Part shown: positions 8,058 through 17,172 of the stretch, piece by piece | How positions within the stretch are numbered: the stretch's first letter is position 1 | Layout: each line of letters opens with the position of its first letter | Assembly: GCF_021440085.1 (NCBI RefSeq) | Contig: NZ_JAKCPW010000014.1 | Coordinates: 1 to 64,000 of the forward strand | Length of the DNA: 64,000 nucleotides | DNA from: Dyadobacter sp. CY261 | GTDB taxonomy: Bacteria; Bacteroidota; Bacteroidia; Cytophagales; Spirosomataceae | Direction of reading: 5' to 3' | The notes under the pieces: model-generated | The model's database searches: none | What the model was told of the DNA's origin: nothing | The model's input: the letters and a program-made list of their open reading frames with translations, nothing else | Made by a program: the position numbers and the translations under genes

Positions 8058-9500
8058 TTATTCCCAGCCTCCCCCGACTGCCCGATACAATTCTATCAAT
8101 GCCAAAAACTGTTCTTTCTGCACATTAGTCAAATTCAATTCTTCCTGCAAAACGCTGCGCTGTGCGGTGATAACTTCCAGATAGGAGGCATAGCCTGTCA
8201 GGAAAAGGTCTTTGGACGTGGCCACGGCTTGTTGAAGTACTTCCACTTCCTGTTTTTTCAGTTCACCGATCTGCTTCATGTTTTCCAGCTTTTTGAGACT
8301 AGTACTTACTTCGCGAAAACCATTGAGCACCGACTTGTTGTAGGCATAAAGCGCTTCCAGGCTAGCTGCTTCAGTGCTTTTTTGCGCCGCTTTTAATGCT
8401 TTGCGGTTAATTAATGGTGCTGTCAGCCCGCCCAGCGCGGAGTATGCAATGGAACCTGATGAGAATAGCAGATTGCTCTTGAATGCATTGAATCCCAGGA
8501 ATGCCGTGATGTTCAACGATGGCAAAAATGCTAGTTGCGCGGCTTGTTGTTCGGAATAATTGGCTTGCAAATCGAGCTGCGCCTGCTGAATGTCCGGGCG
8601 TCTCCTTAGCATTTGAGCTGGGACGCCTGCGCCGATCGTCTGCGGCATTGTCTGTTGCAGCCCATTGCTTCTCGGCACCGATTGTGAAAAACGGCCGGTG
8701 AGCAGGTTTACATTGTTTTCAATTTCAGTAACCTTTTGCTGGACCTCGAACTCCAGACTGCGGGTATTCAGCAGCTGCGCGGTCAACTGGCGGACTCCGA
8801 GTTCGTTGGCACGACCGGCCTCTTTCTGGATTTTGATCGTCTCTACGGCCGATTCTTGCAATGCGATGTTCTTCCGGATAATGTCAAGCTCGGTATCAAG
8901 CGCCAAAAGTTCGTAATAGGAACGCGCGATTTCCGCAATCAGCCCTGTTACGATCGCCTGACGACCTTTTTCGCTAGCCAGCAACCGGCTATATGCGGCC
9001 TTTTTTCGATTTTTGAGCTTGCCCCAAATGTCGATCTCCCATGAGCTGCGAAGCCCGACAAAATAATCGGGCATAAATGGGGCAGGGAGGCGACGGTCCT
9101 TGTCGATGTTTTCGGAGAAGTTGGTGTCGTAGTTACCCACACCATCCATCGTGTAGTCCCCGAATTTACGACCACCACCAGAAACATCTGCGCCGACTAC
9201 CGGCAGCATGGCACCGCGTGCGGCAAGGATACCTGCACGTGCCATTTCGATGCGCTGAACAGCCATTTTTAGGTCGAGGTTATTTTGAAGCGCGGTGTCG
9301 ATGAGGGCTACGAGGTGCTGATCGGCGAAAAATGCCTTCCATTGAATGGCACCAATGCCTGTCGAGTCGTTTTGCCCCGCGAATGTGTCGGGTGCTTTTA
9401 TGCGGGCGCGTTGCTCTATCGGCTGCGTGAGCTTGCAGCTCGTAACCGATATGAGCAAAGTGACCACCAGCACGTGGGAGAGCTTTTTATAGTTTTTCAT
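8058..9500 (-). CDS. RND efflux outer membrane factor (OprM/NodT family lipoprotein)
   Basis: This is the outer membrane channel of a tripartite drug efflux pump. The 480-residue protein has a lipoprotein signal (LLISVTSC). Two outer membrane efflux repeats follow, with long heptad-rich helices (residues ~190-260 and ~380-460) and the conserved RRRPDIQQAQLDL segment. It is the last gene of the efflux operon, 65 bases after the pump gene. Substrates cannot be read from the sequence. Confidence 0.95.
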   Translation of the reverse strand: MKNYKKLSHVLVVTLLISVTSCKLTQPIEQRARIKAPDTFAGQNDSTGIGAIQWKAFFADQHLVALIDTALQNNLDLKMAVQRIEMARAGILAARGAMLPVVGADVSGGGRKFGDYTMDGVGNYDTNFSENIDKDRRLPAPFMPDYFVGLRSSWEIDIWGKLKNRKKAAYSRLLASEKGRQAIVTGLIAEIARSYYELLALDTELDIIRKNIALQESAVETIKIQKEAGRANELGVRQLTAQLLNTRSLEFEVQQKVTEIENNVNLLTGRFSQSVPRSNGLQQTMPQTIGAGVPAQMLRRRPDIQQAQLDLQANYSEQQAAQLAFLPSLNITAFLGFNAFKSNLLFSSGSIAYSALGGLTAPLINRKALKAAQKSTEAASLEALYAYNKSVLNGFREVSTSLKKLENMKQIGELKKQEVEVLQQAVATSKDLFLTGYASYLEVITAQRSVLQEELNLTNVQKEQFLALIELYRAVGGGWE

Positions 9501-9565
9501 TAAAAATAAATGCTGATATGAATGGCCGCGGAAAGCCCCGCGGCCTTAAATGAGATTTGAGGGCA

Positions 9566-12500
9566 TTAATGCAGCAAGGCTTCCTCTTCCTTCACCACCG
9601 GACGAACCTTTTTGGGTTTTACCATACTTGCAAAAATCACATACAAGCCAGGGATGATGATCACCCCGAAAATGGTCCCGATAAGCATTCCGCCCGCAGC
9701 CGCAGCCCCGATAGAGCGGTTGCCGATCGCACCCGCACCCGAAGCCATTACCAATGGAATAAGGCCAGCCACGAATGCAAAGGAAGTCATCAGGATAGGA
9801 CGGAGACGTTCGGTAGCGCCTTCCAAAACCGCTTCTATCACAGTTCGGCCTTCTTTCTGACGGATAATCGCATATTCCACGATGAGGATCGCATTTTTAC
9901 CCAAAAGTCCGATCAGCATGACTAATGACACCTGGGCGTAGATGTTGTTTTCCAAGCCCATTAATTTCAGGGCAAGGAATGCACCAAATACTCCGGTAGG
10001 TAGTGAAAGGATAACCGGCAATGGCAACAGAAAGCTCTCATATTGTGCCGCAAGCAGTAAATACACGAACACAAGACAGATGCCGAAGATAAAAATAGCC
10101 TGGTTTCCGGAAAGGATCTCCTCCCGCGTCATGCCTGACCAGTCGTAAGTGTAGCCTTTCGGCAGACTGGTGGCTGCTACCCGTTCGACGGCCTTAATAG
10201 CGTCCCCGCTACTATATCCCGGTGCAGCGTCACCGTTGATCATCGCCGATGTATACATATTATAGCGCGTCAGCAACTCGGGCCCGTAAACGCGCTCTAA
10301 TCGGATGAAAGTGGAGAACGGCACCATTTCGCCCCGATTGTTTTTGACATACAATTTCAGAATGTCCTCGGGATTTCTGCGATAGCTCGCGTCGGCCTGC
10401 ACCATAACCTTATACATTTGTCCGAAACGGATAAAATTGGAGGCATAATAGCTACCAATCATAGTTTGCAGCGTGCTCATGGCAATGTCGATAGAAACGC
10501 CTTTTTTAGCGGCGATATCGGAATCGACGTGGATCATGTATTGCGGAAAGCTCGCATCGAAGCTGCTGAATGCGGCGGAGATTTCAGGTGTGGCGATGAG
10601 GGCTTTGACAAACTGGTTGGTTACTTCCGCTGTTTTCTGCAAATCCTCGTTACCCGAGCGGTCCTGCACGCGCAATTCGAAACCGCTGGAATTACCGAAG
10701 CCAGGCACGGTAGGAGGTGGGAAAAACTGGATTTCGGCATCGGTAATGTGCTTCGTTTTCGCTTCCATTTCTGCGATAATGTCCTGAACGGATGCCTTAC
10801 GCTGATCCCAGGGTTTCAGGTTGATCATCGCCATTCCGTAAGACGAACCAGCCGATTCGGTGAGCAGGCTGTAACCGGAAAGCGATGAAACGGATTCAAC
10901 CGGTTCGAGGCTTTCGGCTACTTTTTGAATTTCATCCAAAACAGCCTCGGTTCTTTCCACGGTTGCGGCGACCGGAGTCGTTACGTTCACGTTAATCACG
11001 CCTTGGTCTTCAGTTGGAATAAAACCGCTTGGAAGGATGGAGTTGATGCCAAAGGTGGCCACGCAGAATCCTATCAATAACCCGATCGTGATCATCCTGC
11101 GGCCGATGATCGAGGATAAAAGTTTTCGGTAACCGCTCTGAACACCGTCGTAACCCTTGTTAAATCCGCCAAAAAAGCGTGTAAGCAGGTTTTGTCTAAC
11201 AGGCTGACCGTGGGTGTTTTTCAGCATCAACGCACATAATGCAGGCGTAAGCGTAAGCGCATTAATGCCTGATATCACAATGGAAATCGCCAGGGTAATC
11301 GAGAACTGCCGGTAGAAAATCCCGACGGGGCCGGACATGAATGCCACGGGGACGAATACCGCCGACATTACGAGCGTAATGGCGATGATGGCGCCGCTCA
11401 TTTCCTTCATGGATTCGATGGTTGCTTCTTTCGCATCGAGGTGTTTTTCGGCCATCTTGGCGTGTACCGCCTCGACGACCACAATGGCATTGTCGACTAC
11501 AATACCGATTGCTAAAACCAATGCAAAAAGCGTCAGTAGGTTAATCGAAAAGCCGAACATCTGCATAAAAGCAAATGTGCCTACCAGCGCCACGGGTACC
11601 GCCAGGGCGGGAATGAGCGTCGAGCGGAAATCCTGCAAAAACAAATACACGATCAGGATCACAAGTATGAAAGCCTCGATGAGCGTGCGGATTACCTCGT
11701 GAATGGAGGCATCGAGAAAACGGGAGACGTCGTAGGAAACAAAATAGTCCATTCCGGGAGGGAATGTGGTCGTTTTCAACTCAGCTACTTTGTCTTTGAT
11801 ATCCTGGATCACTTCCTGGGCATTCGATCCCGGGCGCTGCTTGATCATGATCGAAGCGGAAGGGCGTCCGTTCGATTTGGAGGCCATGTCATATTCCAGC
11901 GTCCCAAATTCGATTTTGGCAACATCCTTGAGTTTCAGAACAGAACCGTCCGGGTTCGACCTCAATACTATGTTTTCATATTGCGCGGGTTCAAATAGCT
12001 TGCCGGTGTATTTCAATACATATTGCAGCACATTCTTTTCGCGGCCGGAGCTTACACCGGTTTTTCCGGGCGCGGCCACCACGTTCTGGTCGCGAATCGC
12101 CTGGATTACTTCGTCGGCAGAGACACTATAACTGTTCATGCGGTCGGGTTGCAGCCAAACGCGCATGGAGTAATCCTTGCTACCCATGATCTGCGCACGG
12201 CCCACGCCGTCGATCCGTTTGAGCTCTTTGAGGATATTAATGTCGGCGAAATTGTAAACAAAATCTTCCCCGACCGTAGAATCGGAGCTCATGATGTCGA
12301 GATACATGAGCATACTGTTTACTTCCTTTTCGGTCGTTACACCGGCTTTGATTACCTCTTCGGGAAGCTCGTCGATCACCGTTTGGACGCGGTTCTGAAC
12401 GTTTACGGCTGCGAGGTCGGGATCGACACCTACGTTAAAGGAAATATTAATAGTAGTAACCCCGTCGTTACCGGAAACGCTGGTCATATAGGTCATCCCG

Positions 12501-12718
12501 GGCACCCCGTTGATGGCCTTTTCGAGCGGTACGGCCACGGCGTCGACGCACACTTCGGCATTGGCGCCAGTATAGGTTGCGGTTACGACTACGGACGGAG
12601 GAACGATGTCGGGGAATTGTGAAACGGGCAATTCCAGCACTGCCAGAATCCCGAGCAGAGTTATGAAGATAGAGATGACCAGCGAGAGTACCGGTCGCTC
12701 AATGAATTTTTGAAACAT
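9566..12718 (-). CDS. RND multidrug efflux pump, AcrB-like (HAE1 family)
   Basis: This is an inner membrane proton-driven pump that exports drugs or hydrophobic compounds through the partner proteins on either side. The 1050 residues match AcrB length. The N-terminus FIERPVLSLVISIFI and the two repeats of TM segments with large periplasmic loops are complete. The TM4 proton-relay motif reads VVDNAIVVVEAV. AcrB has Asp-Asp at this point and here it is Asp-Asn, a variant also seen in other RND pumps. The adaptor gene ends 29 bases upstream. Confidence 0.97.
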   Translation of the reverse strand: MFQKFIERPVLSLVISIFITLLGILAVLELPVSQFPDIVPPSVVVTATYTGANAEVCVDAVAVPLEKAINGVPGMTYMTSVSGNDGVTTINISFNVGVDPDLAAVNVQNRVQTVIDELPEEVIKAGVTTEKEVNSMLMYLDIMSSDSTVGEDFVYNFADINILKELKRIDGVGRAQIMGSKDYSMRVWLQPDRMNSYSVSADEVIQAIRDQNVVAAPGKTGVSSGREKNVLQYVLKYTGKLFEPAQYENIVLRSNPDGSVLKLKDVAKIEFGTLEYDMASKSNGRPSASIMIKQRPGSNAQEVIQDIKDKVAELKTTTFPPGMDYFVSYDVSRFLDASIHEVIRTLIEAFILVILIVYLFLQDFRSTLIPALAVPVALVGTFAFMQMFGFSINLLTLFALVLAIGIVVDNAIVVVEAVHAKMAEKHLDAKEATIESMKEMSGAIIAITLVMSAVFVPVAFMSGPVGIFYRQFSITLAISIVISGINALTLTPALCALMLKNTHGQPVRQNLLTRFFGGFNKGYDGVQSGYRKLLSSIIGRRMITIGLLIGFCVATFGINSILPSGFIPTEDQGVINVNVTTPVAATVERTEAVLDEIQKVAESLEPVESVSSLSGYSLLTESAGSSYGMAMINLKPWDQRKASVQDIIAEMEAKTKHITDAEIQFFPPPTVPGFGNSSGFELRVQDRSGNEDLQKTAEVTNQFVKALIATPEISAAFSSFDASFPQYMIHVDSDIAAKKGVSIDIAMSTLQTMIGSYYASNFIRFGQMYKVMVQADASYRRNPEDILKLYVKNNRGEMVPFSTFIRLERVYGPELLTRYNMYTSAMINGDAAPGYSSGDAIKAVERVAATSLPKGYTYDWSGMTREEILSGNQAIFIFGICLVFVYLLLAAQYESFLLPLPVILSLPTGVFGAFLALKLMGLENNIYAQVSLVMLIGLLGKNAILIVEYAIIRQKEGRTVIEAVLEGATERLRPILMTSFAFVAGLIPLVMASGAGAIGNRSIGAAAAGGMLIGTIFGVIIIPGLYVIFASMVKPKKVRPVVKEEEALLH

Positions 12719-12747
12719 AATTTACAAATCAGGTGGAAGAAGAATTG

Positions 12748-13899
12748 CTACCGCGCGGTAAGCTCGATTTTTTCGGCCGACGCGTCGGTGGTGTCGATGG
12801 AAACAGTCCTGGGATTGATGGTCACGCCATCCCGCAATGACTGAATGCCTTCATAAACAATCGTTTCTCCTGGTTCCAGGCCTGATTTGACTACATAAAA
12901 AGTAGAGAGCCGCGAATGCGGTACAAAGCTGCGCGTCTTGATCTTGTTGTCTTTCCCGAGAACATATACAAAATTCTTGTCCTGAATTTCGAAAGCTGCT
13001 TTTTGTGGGATCAAAATGGCATTGTCGACGGTGTTGGTCAGGCGGATCGTGCCCGTGGAGCCATGTTTCAACAATTTTTCCGGATTAGAAAATTTCGCGC
13101 GGAATGCGATGGACCCGGTCCCTTCGTCGAATGCACCTTCCATGGTCTCGATAGTGCCTTTATGTTTGAAAAAAGAACCATCGGCCAGTTCGAGCTCTAC
13201 GACAGCATTTTTGGTAGCCGCATTGCCTCTTGCTTTGACATATTCCAGGTATTCGTTTTCAGATACATTGAAATAAGCATAAACAGCCTTGGTGTCCGAC
13301 AGGGTTGTCAGCAATGTGCCCTCATCAATAAGGCTGCCCATCTTATGTGGCAGACGATCGACCACTCCGTCGAATGGCGCTTTGATCACCGTATGTGCCA
13401 ATAGGATTGCCGCATTCGATTTCTCGGATTTGGCTTCTTCGATTTTGGCATTGGCAGCAGCAAGTTTCGCCTGTGCCACTTCGAGTTCGGTTTTTGAAAC
13501 GACGTTTTTGTCAACCAGCAGTTTTACACGTTTCATTTCCAGCTCGGCGCCTTTTGCATCGGCTATCGCGCTCTGCAATGTCGCTTTCGCCTTGGCAAGC
13601 TGCGCTTCGTATTCTTCATTATTAATGCGAAAGAGAGTCTGTCCTCTTTTTACTTCCTTGCCTTCGTCCACGTATACCTCTTCCAGGTAACCTTTTACAC
13701 GGGCATATATTTCAACGTTACGCACGGCGTGGATGTCGCCCACGTATTCGCGGTGTAATTCTGTTTTCTGAGGTTTGAGTTCCGTTACGGGGATGGTCAG
13801 AACGCTGTCTTTTGCGTCGGACAACGTTTCACTTTTGGATGCACATCCGTAGGCGAAAACGCTGACGAGCAAAAGGAGTGGCCATTTTAAATTTTTCAT
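12748..13899 (-). CDS. RND efflux periplasmic adaptor (membrane fusion protein)
   Basis: This bridges the RND pump and the outer membrane factor. I place the start at ATG 13899 because the protein then opens with a lipoprotein signal (MKNLKWPLLLLVSVFAYGC). The longer open frame to 14031 adds 44 residues that do not look like a signal. Domains in order are barrel-sandwich/lipoyl halves around residues 50-90 and 165-200, a helical hairpin between them (KATLQSAIADAKGAELEMKR region), then beta-barrel and membrane-proximal domains. It is the first gene of the three-gene pump operon. No TetR regulator sits beside it. Confidence 0.95.
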   Translation of the reverse strand: MKNLKWPLLLLVSVFAYGCASKSETLSDAKDSVLTIPVTELKPQKTELHREYVGDIHAVRNVEIYARVKGYLEEVYVDEGKEVKRGQTLFRINNEEYEAQLAKAKATLQSAIADAKGAELEMKRVKLLVDKNVVSKTELEVAQAKLAAANAKIEEAKSEKSNAAILLAHTVIKAPFDGVVDRLPHKMGSLIDEGTLLTTLSDTKAVYAYFNVSENEYLEYVKARGNAATKNAVVELELADGSFFKHKGTIETMEGAFDEGTGSIAFRAKFSNPEKLLKHGSTGTIRLTNTVDNAILIPQKAAFEIQDKNFVYVLGKDNKIKTRSFVPHSRLSTFYVVKSGLEPGETIVYEGIQSLRDGVTINPRTVSIDTTDASAEKIELTAR

Positions 13900-14086
13900 G
13901 ATGATGCGTTTGTATAAATTGGTTGGCAGTAAAGCAAGGGAGTAGTATAGCCTTCTAGCTGCGCGGCAAACCGGCAGAAAGAAGGAAACAGCGTAAAGCC
14001 CGGGTTCGTCCGAATATGCGCGAAAGGGCATACGGAACCGACCGTTGGTTACGAAATTTTTGGATTAAAGAACGCTTGCGGCGATT

Positions 14087-14506
14087 TCAAAAGGGGCAAA
14101 GGCGATGGAGAAAGCTGTAATAGTCGGGCAGCTTGATCTCTCCATTGCTAACGGGCAATAGCTGGACGGATTCCCTGATAACCTTGGGAACCCTGGTGAT
14201 TTCGTATTGAGGCGCGGCCTGAGAGACCAGCGTCACGAACCGGTAAGTAGAGTGTCGGTGTCTTAGCAGGTCGGAAATAGCTTCTTTCCATGCGAATTCG
14301 TCGGCCCGGACAACCGTCTCGTCTTTGCAAACCGTATCGTCGATTAAGACAATATTACCCGTACCTGGTTTTTCCTCAACTTCGTATGGGGAAAATGCCT
14401 CGGTTCCCATATCAATCTTGCACGCAACAACCCCTTGCTGCCCGATGAGCAGTGAAATGGCAAATTGTGCGAGCCAGAAAAACAATACAAAAGTTCTTTT
14501 TATCAT
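14087..14506 (-). CDS. Hypothetical exported protein
   Basis: This 139-residue protein has an N-terminal hydrophobic segment (FVLFFWLAQFAISLLIG) that looks like a signal peptide or single anchor. I recognise no domain. It lies 187 bases upstream of the efflux adaptor on the same strand, so it could be the first gene of that unit or separate. Codon use looks ordinary. There is a start and stop but no homology I can name. Confidence 0.55.
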   Translation of the reverse strand: MIKRTFVLFFWLAQFAISLLIGQQGVVACKIDMGTEAFSPYEVEEKPGTGNIVLIDDTVCKDETVVRADEFAWKEAISDLLRHRHSTYRFVTLVSQAAPQYEITRVPKVIRESVQLLPVSNGEIKLPDYYSFLHRLCPF

Positions 14507-14844
14507 GAGGCTGATTGAAATCAGGTCATTAAAAAATTCATACTTTTATAATGAATTCAAGAATGATTGGAACTATTGGAGCGGAATTGTGATACAAACG
14601 ACCAGTAATTCAAATATAACGTTTCAAATGTAGATTGCAAATTTTAAGCAATGTTAATGAACGTTAACAAAAATGCTACTGCCTTGAAAATCAAAAAACT
14701 ATACTGCTTTTTTGTTCCTCACAATCGGTTGGTCGTTCAGAAGGACCAACCGGAAAGTGTAGTTTTCGAATGAGTGCAACTCTTTAATAAAAAATGTATA
14801 TTTATCTGACCTCTTTCCGGGGAAAGAAGACAACAACCGAACCC
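14507..14844. other. 338-base gap with a hairpin
   Basis: This AT-rich region lies between divergent genes. It holds one clear structure: CGGTTGGTC (14726-14734) pairs with GACCAACCG (14744-14752) across a 9-base loop, with no T run after it. A weaker inverted repeat, GTTAA/TTAAC, lies near 14650-14670. I see no RNA gene or small coding frame that I would defend. Confidence 0.5.
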
Positions 14845-15909
14845 ATGGTCATACAACCTATATATACTGAGCATTTTGTACTGACCAAGATGACGGCCTC
14901 GGATGGTGACAAGTATTACAGATTGAGCAATAATGAGAATGTAATGAAATATGTGACTGGCTATTCGCTCACCCGCGAGGAGTCGGACAGGATGCTGGCG
15001 GGCTTTCTGGAAGAACATGGGATGGATACTTATTTGGGTAGGTATCTGATCGAGGACCGGCATTCCGGGGAATTGATCGGTGCGGCCAAGCTCGACAAGA
15101 TTGGGGCGGCAATCGAAATTGGGTACAGGATAATGGAGGAATTTTGGGGGCGTGGAGTAGGTACCGAAATTGCGACCGGGCTCATCCGGTTTGCGAAAAA
15201 TGTTCTGAATGCCACAGATGTTATCGCATTTGTGAATGTCGATAACGCAGCGTCCATCAGGGTGCTGGAAAAAGCCGGTATGACCAATACCGAGCGGATT
15301 GAAGATCTTGATGAAGTTAAGTACAGGTTTAATTATTCACCCAAAAGCATTTCCTCTATGAAAAAAGTGCTCTACATTTTGCTGGGACTTATTGCACTGT
15401 TCCTGATTGCCGCTTTTATCATGCCAAAGGATTACGCCGTCGAGCGCGAGATTGTCGTCAATAAACCAAAAGCGGAGGTTTTTGAATATCTCAAATCCCT
15501 CAGGAAACAGAACGACTGGAGTGTCTGGGGACTTCGCGATCCTAATATGCAGAAGACATTCTCAGGAACAGACGGTACGGTTGGTTTCGTATCGATGTGG
15601 GAAGGGAATGATGAGGTTGGGAAAGGAGAGCAGGAGATTACGAAAATCGAGGAAGGCCAGCGGATCGATACCGAGCTGCGCTTTCTGAAACCGTTCGAAA
15701 GTACAAGTGATGCCTACATGATCACTGAGGCAGTCAACTCGACGTCTACGAAGGTTCGTTGGGGCTTCACGGGAAGAATGCCCATTCCGATGAACGTCAT
15801 GCTGCCATTTATGAATATGGAGGAATCGATTGGCAAGGATTTTCAGGAAGGGTTGACCAATTTGAAAGGAATTTTGGAGAAGAGAAATCCGGAAACCATC
15901 GTTAATTAA
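14845..15909 (+). CDS. GNAT N-acetyltransferase fused to a membrane-anchored SRPBCC domain
   Basis: Residues 1-170 (from ATG 14845) are a RimJ/RimL-type acetyltransferase: EFWGRGVGTEIATGLIRFA is the acetyl-CoA site and NAASIRVLEKAGM follows. In the same frame, without a stop, comes MKKVLYILLGLIALFLIAAF (first codon at 15358) and then an SRPBCC/polyketide-cyclase-like domain (YAVEREIVVNKPKAEVFEYL, then WEGNDEVGKGEQEI). The second half looks like a complete stand-alone SRPBCC protein with its own start and membrane segment. Either a lost stop codon created a fusion, or 15358 is used as a separate start. An upstream in-frame start at 14794 is less likely. Confidence 0.85.
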   Translation: MVIQPIYTEHFVLTKMTASDGDKYYRLSNNENVMKYVTGYSLTREESDRMLAGFLEEHGMDTYLGRYLIEDRHSGELIGAAKLDKIGAAIEIGYRIMEEFWGRGVGTEIATGLIRFAKNVLNATDVIAFVNVDNAASIRVLEKAGMTNTERIEDLDEVKYRFNYSPKSISSMKKVLYILLGLIALFLIAAFIMPKDYAVEREIVVNKPKAEVFEYLKSLRKQNDWSVWGLRDPNMQKTFSGTDGTVGFVSMWEGNDEVGKGEQEITKIEEGQRIDTELRFLKPFESTSDAYMITEAVNSTSTKVRWGFTGRMPIPMNVMLPFMNMEESIGKDFQEGLTNLKGILEKRNPETIVN

Positions 15910-15910
15910 A

Positions 15911-16528
15911 ATGACTTATAGCGACCCGCGTATTGACGCTTACATCGTCAAATCGGCCAGTTTTGCGATCCCTATTCTCGAATACCTGCGCGCGCTCGTA
16001 CACGAAACCTGCCCGGAAGCAAAGGAAACCATGAAATGGAGTTTTCCGCATTTCGAGTATAAGGGCAGTATCCTGTGCAGCATGGCTTCATTTAAGCAGC
16101 ATTGCGCGTTTGGCTTCTGGCTGGAATCGCGGCTTAACGATCCGCATCAACTGCTGGCTGTCAATGGCGAACGCGTCGGAATGGGTAGTCTCGGTAAAAT
16201 CGCTAGGATGGAAGATCTGCCCGAAGAAACACATCTGAAAGGGTTTATCCTGGAAGCAATGCGGCTGATCGATAGTGGGGTGAAGCAAAAAAAGGACGAC
16301 AAACCGAAAGAAACAAAGGATTTGGTCATCCCCGCTTACCTGACCGAAGCATTGGAAGATAACCCCGCCGCAAAGACGGTTTTTGAGGATTTCAGCCAAT
16401 CCAATAAAAAGGAATATGTGGAATGGTTCGAAGATGCCAAAACAGAGGCGACACGTTTGAAGCGCCTTGAACAAGGATTGGAATGGCTGGCCGAAGGGAA
16501 GGTAAGGAACTGGAAGTATGTCAGATAG
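15911..16528 (+). CDS. DUF1801 / YdeI (OmdA-like) protein
   Basis: This 205-residue cytosolic protein has an N-terminal DUF1801 fold (EAKETMKWSFPHFEYKGSIL). The C-terminal region is of the bacteriocin-protection YdeI/OmdA type (IPAYLTEALEDNPAAKTVF, then FSQSNKKEYVEWFEDAKT). The family is widespread, and its biochemical role is not settled. It starts one base after the stop of the GNAT-SRPBCC gene, so the two are co-transcribed. It ends at a strong bidirectional terminator. Confidence 0.88.
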   Translation: MTYSDPRIDAYIVKSASFAIPILEYLRALVHETCPEAKETMKWSFPHFEYKGSILCSMASFKQHCAFGFWLESRLNDPHQLLAVNGERVGMGSLGKIARMEDLPEETHLKGFILEAMRLIDSGVKQKKDDKPKETKDLVIPAYLTEALEDNPAAKTVFEDFSQSNKKEYVEWFEDAKTEATRLKRLEQGLEWLAEGKVRNWKYVR

Positions 16529-16529
16529 C

Positions 16530-16561
16530 AAAAAAGACTCCGGAGCTCCGGAGTCTTTTTT
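16530..16561. terminator. Perfect 32-bp palindromic bidirectional terminator
   Basis: Six A residues, GACTCCGGAGCTCCGGAGTC and six T residues form a perfect palindrome centred at 16545/16546. It lies between the convergent YdeI-like (+) and HmuY (-) genes. It can act as an intrinsic terminator in both directions. Confidence 0.9.
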
Positions 16562-16564
16562 GCA

Positions 16565-17146
16565 TTAGAACTTGCGGTCTTCGCCGGCAATCGCGTATCT
16601 GAAAGTGTAATAGCTGGATTCTTCGGTCGGCACATCTTCGGGTGCGCCTTTGTAGTAGCTGATAATCTCCACTTTGGCGACTTTGCCGTTCGCAGTCTTC
16701 ACCAAAAGCGTCCTTCCCGGAATCGGCAGGATCGCGTGCACGCTCATATCATATTTATACCATGAATTTCCGCTACCACCGGGAATTGCAAAACCAGCGT
16801 CTCCGTCGGTCTTGAATCCATCTTTCGGAGCTTCGGTTACCTGGTCAAATGGTTTTTCCAGCACAATCGCACCGCCTTCGCCAGGGCCGCTTGTGCCGCT
16901 ATTGGTAGCGATGGTGGTTTTGCTGAATGCAATATCCCAGTTCTTTGTTTTGGCGTCGGTGGCAGGAACTTCCTTACCGGTGGCCAGGCTAAAATAGATA
17001 TAGGACTTGGTATTTGCATTCAGGTCTTTAATCACCTTGATTTCCGGTTTGGCAGCAGCTTTTTGCATGACAAAATTCTGCTTGGCCGCCCTTTCCGGCA
17101 TTGCGGAAAGGGCAATGGCCGAGAGGATAATTGATTTCAATAACAT
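16565..17146 (-). CDS. HmuY-family haem-binding protein
   Basis: This is predicted to bind haem at the cell surface or in the periplasm and pass it to the TonB receptor encoded upstream. The 193 residues show the HmuY fold pattern: SYIYFSLATGKEV, TKNWDIAFSKTTI, then YYTFRYA at the end. The N-terminus is a hydrophobic signal without a lipobox Cys, so it may be released. Known HmuY binds haem through two His residues. Here they are not obvious, and haem binding is inferred from family and context. It is the last gene of the receptor operon. Confidence 0.85.
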   Translation of the reverse strand: MLLKSIILSAIALSAMPERAAKQNFVMQKAAAKPEIKVIKDLNANTKSYIYFSLATGKEVPATDAKTKNWDIAFSKTTIATNSGTSGPGEGGAIVLEKPFDQVTEAPKDGFKTDGDAGFAIPGGSGNSWYKYDMSVHAILPIPGRTLLVKTANGKVAKVEIISYYKGAPEDVPTEESSYYTFRYAIAGEDRKF

Positions 17147-17172
17147 ACTTAAATGTGTTTGATATTGTAATT

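Noticed and set aside
14726..14752. Riboswitch or terminator from the hairpin before the GNAT gene
   Set aside because: It is a simple 9-bp stem with no T run and no recognised riboswitch core; kept only as gap content.
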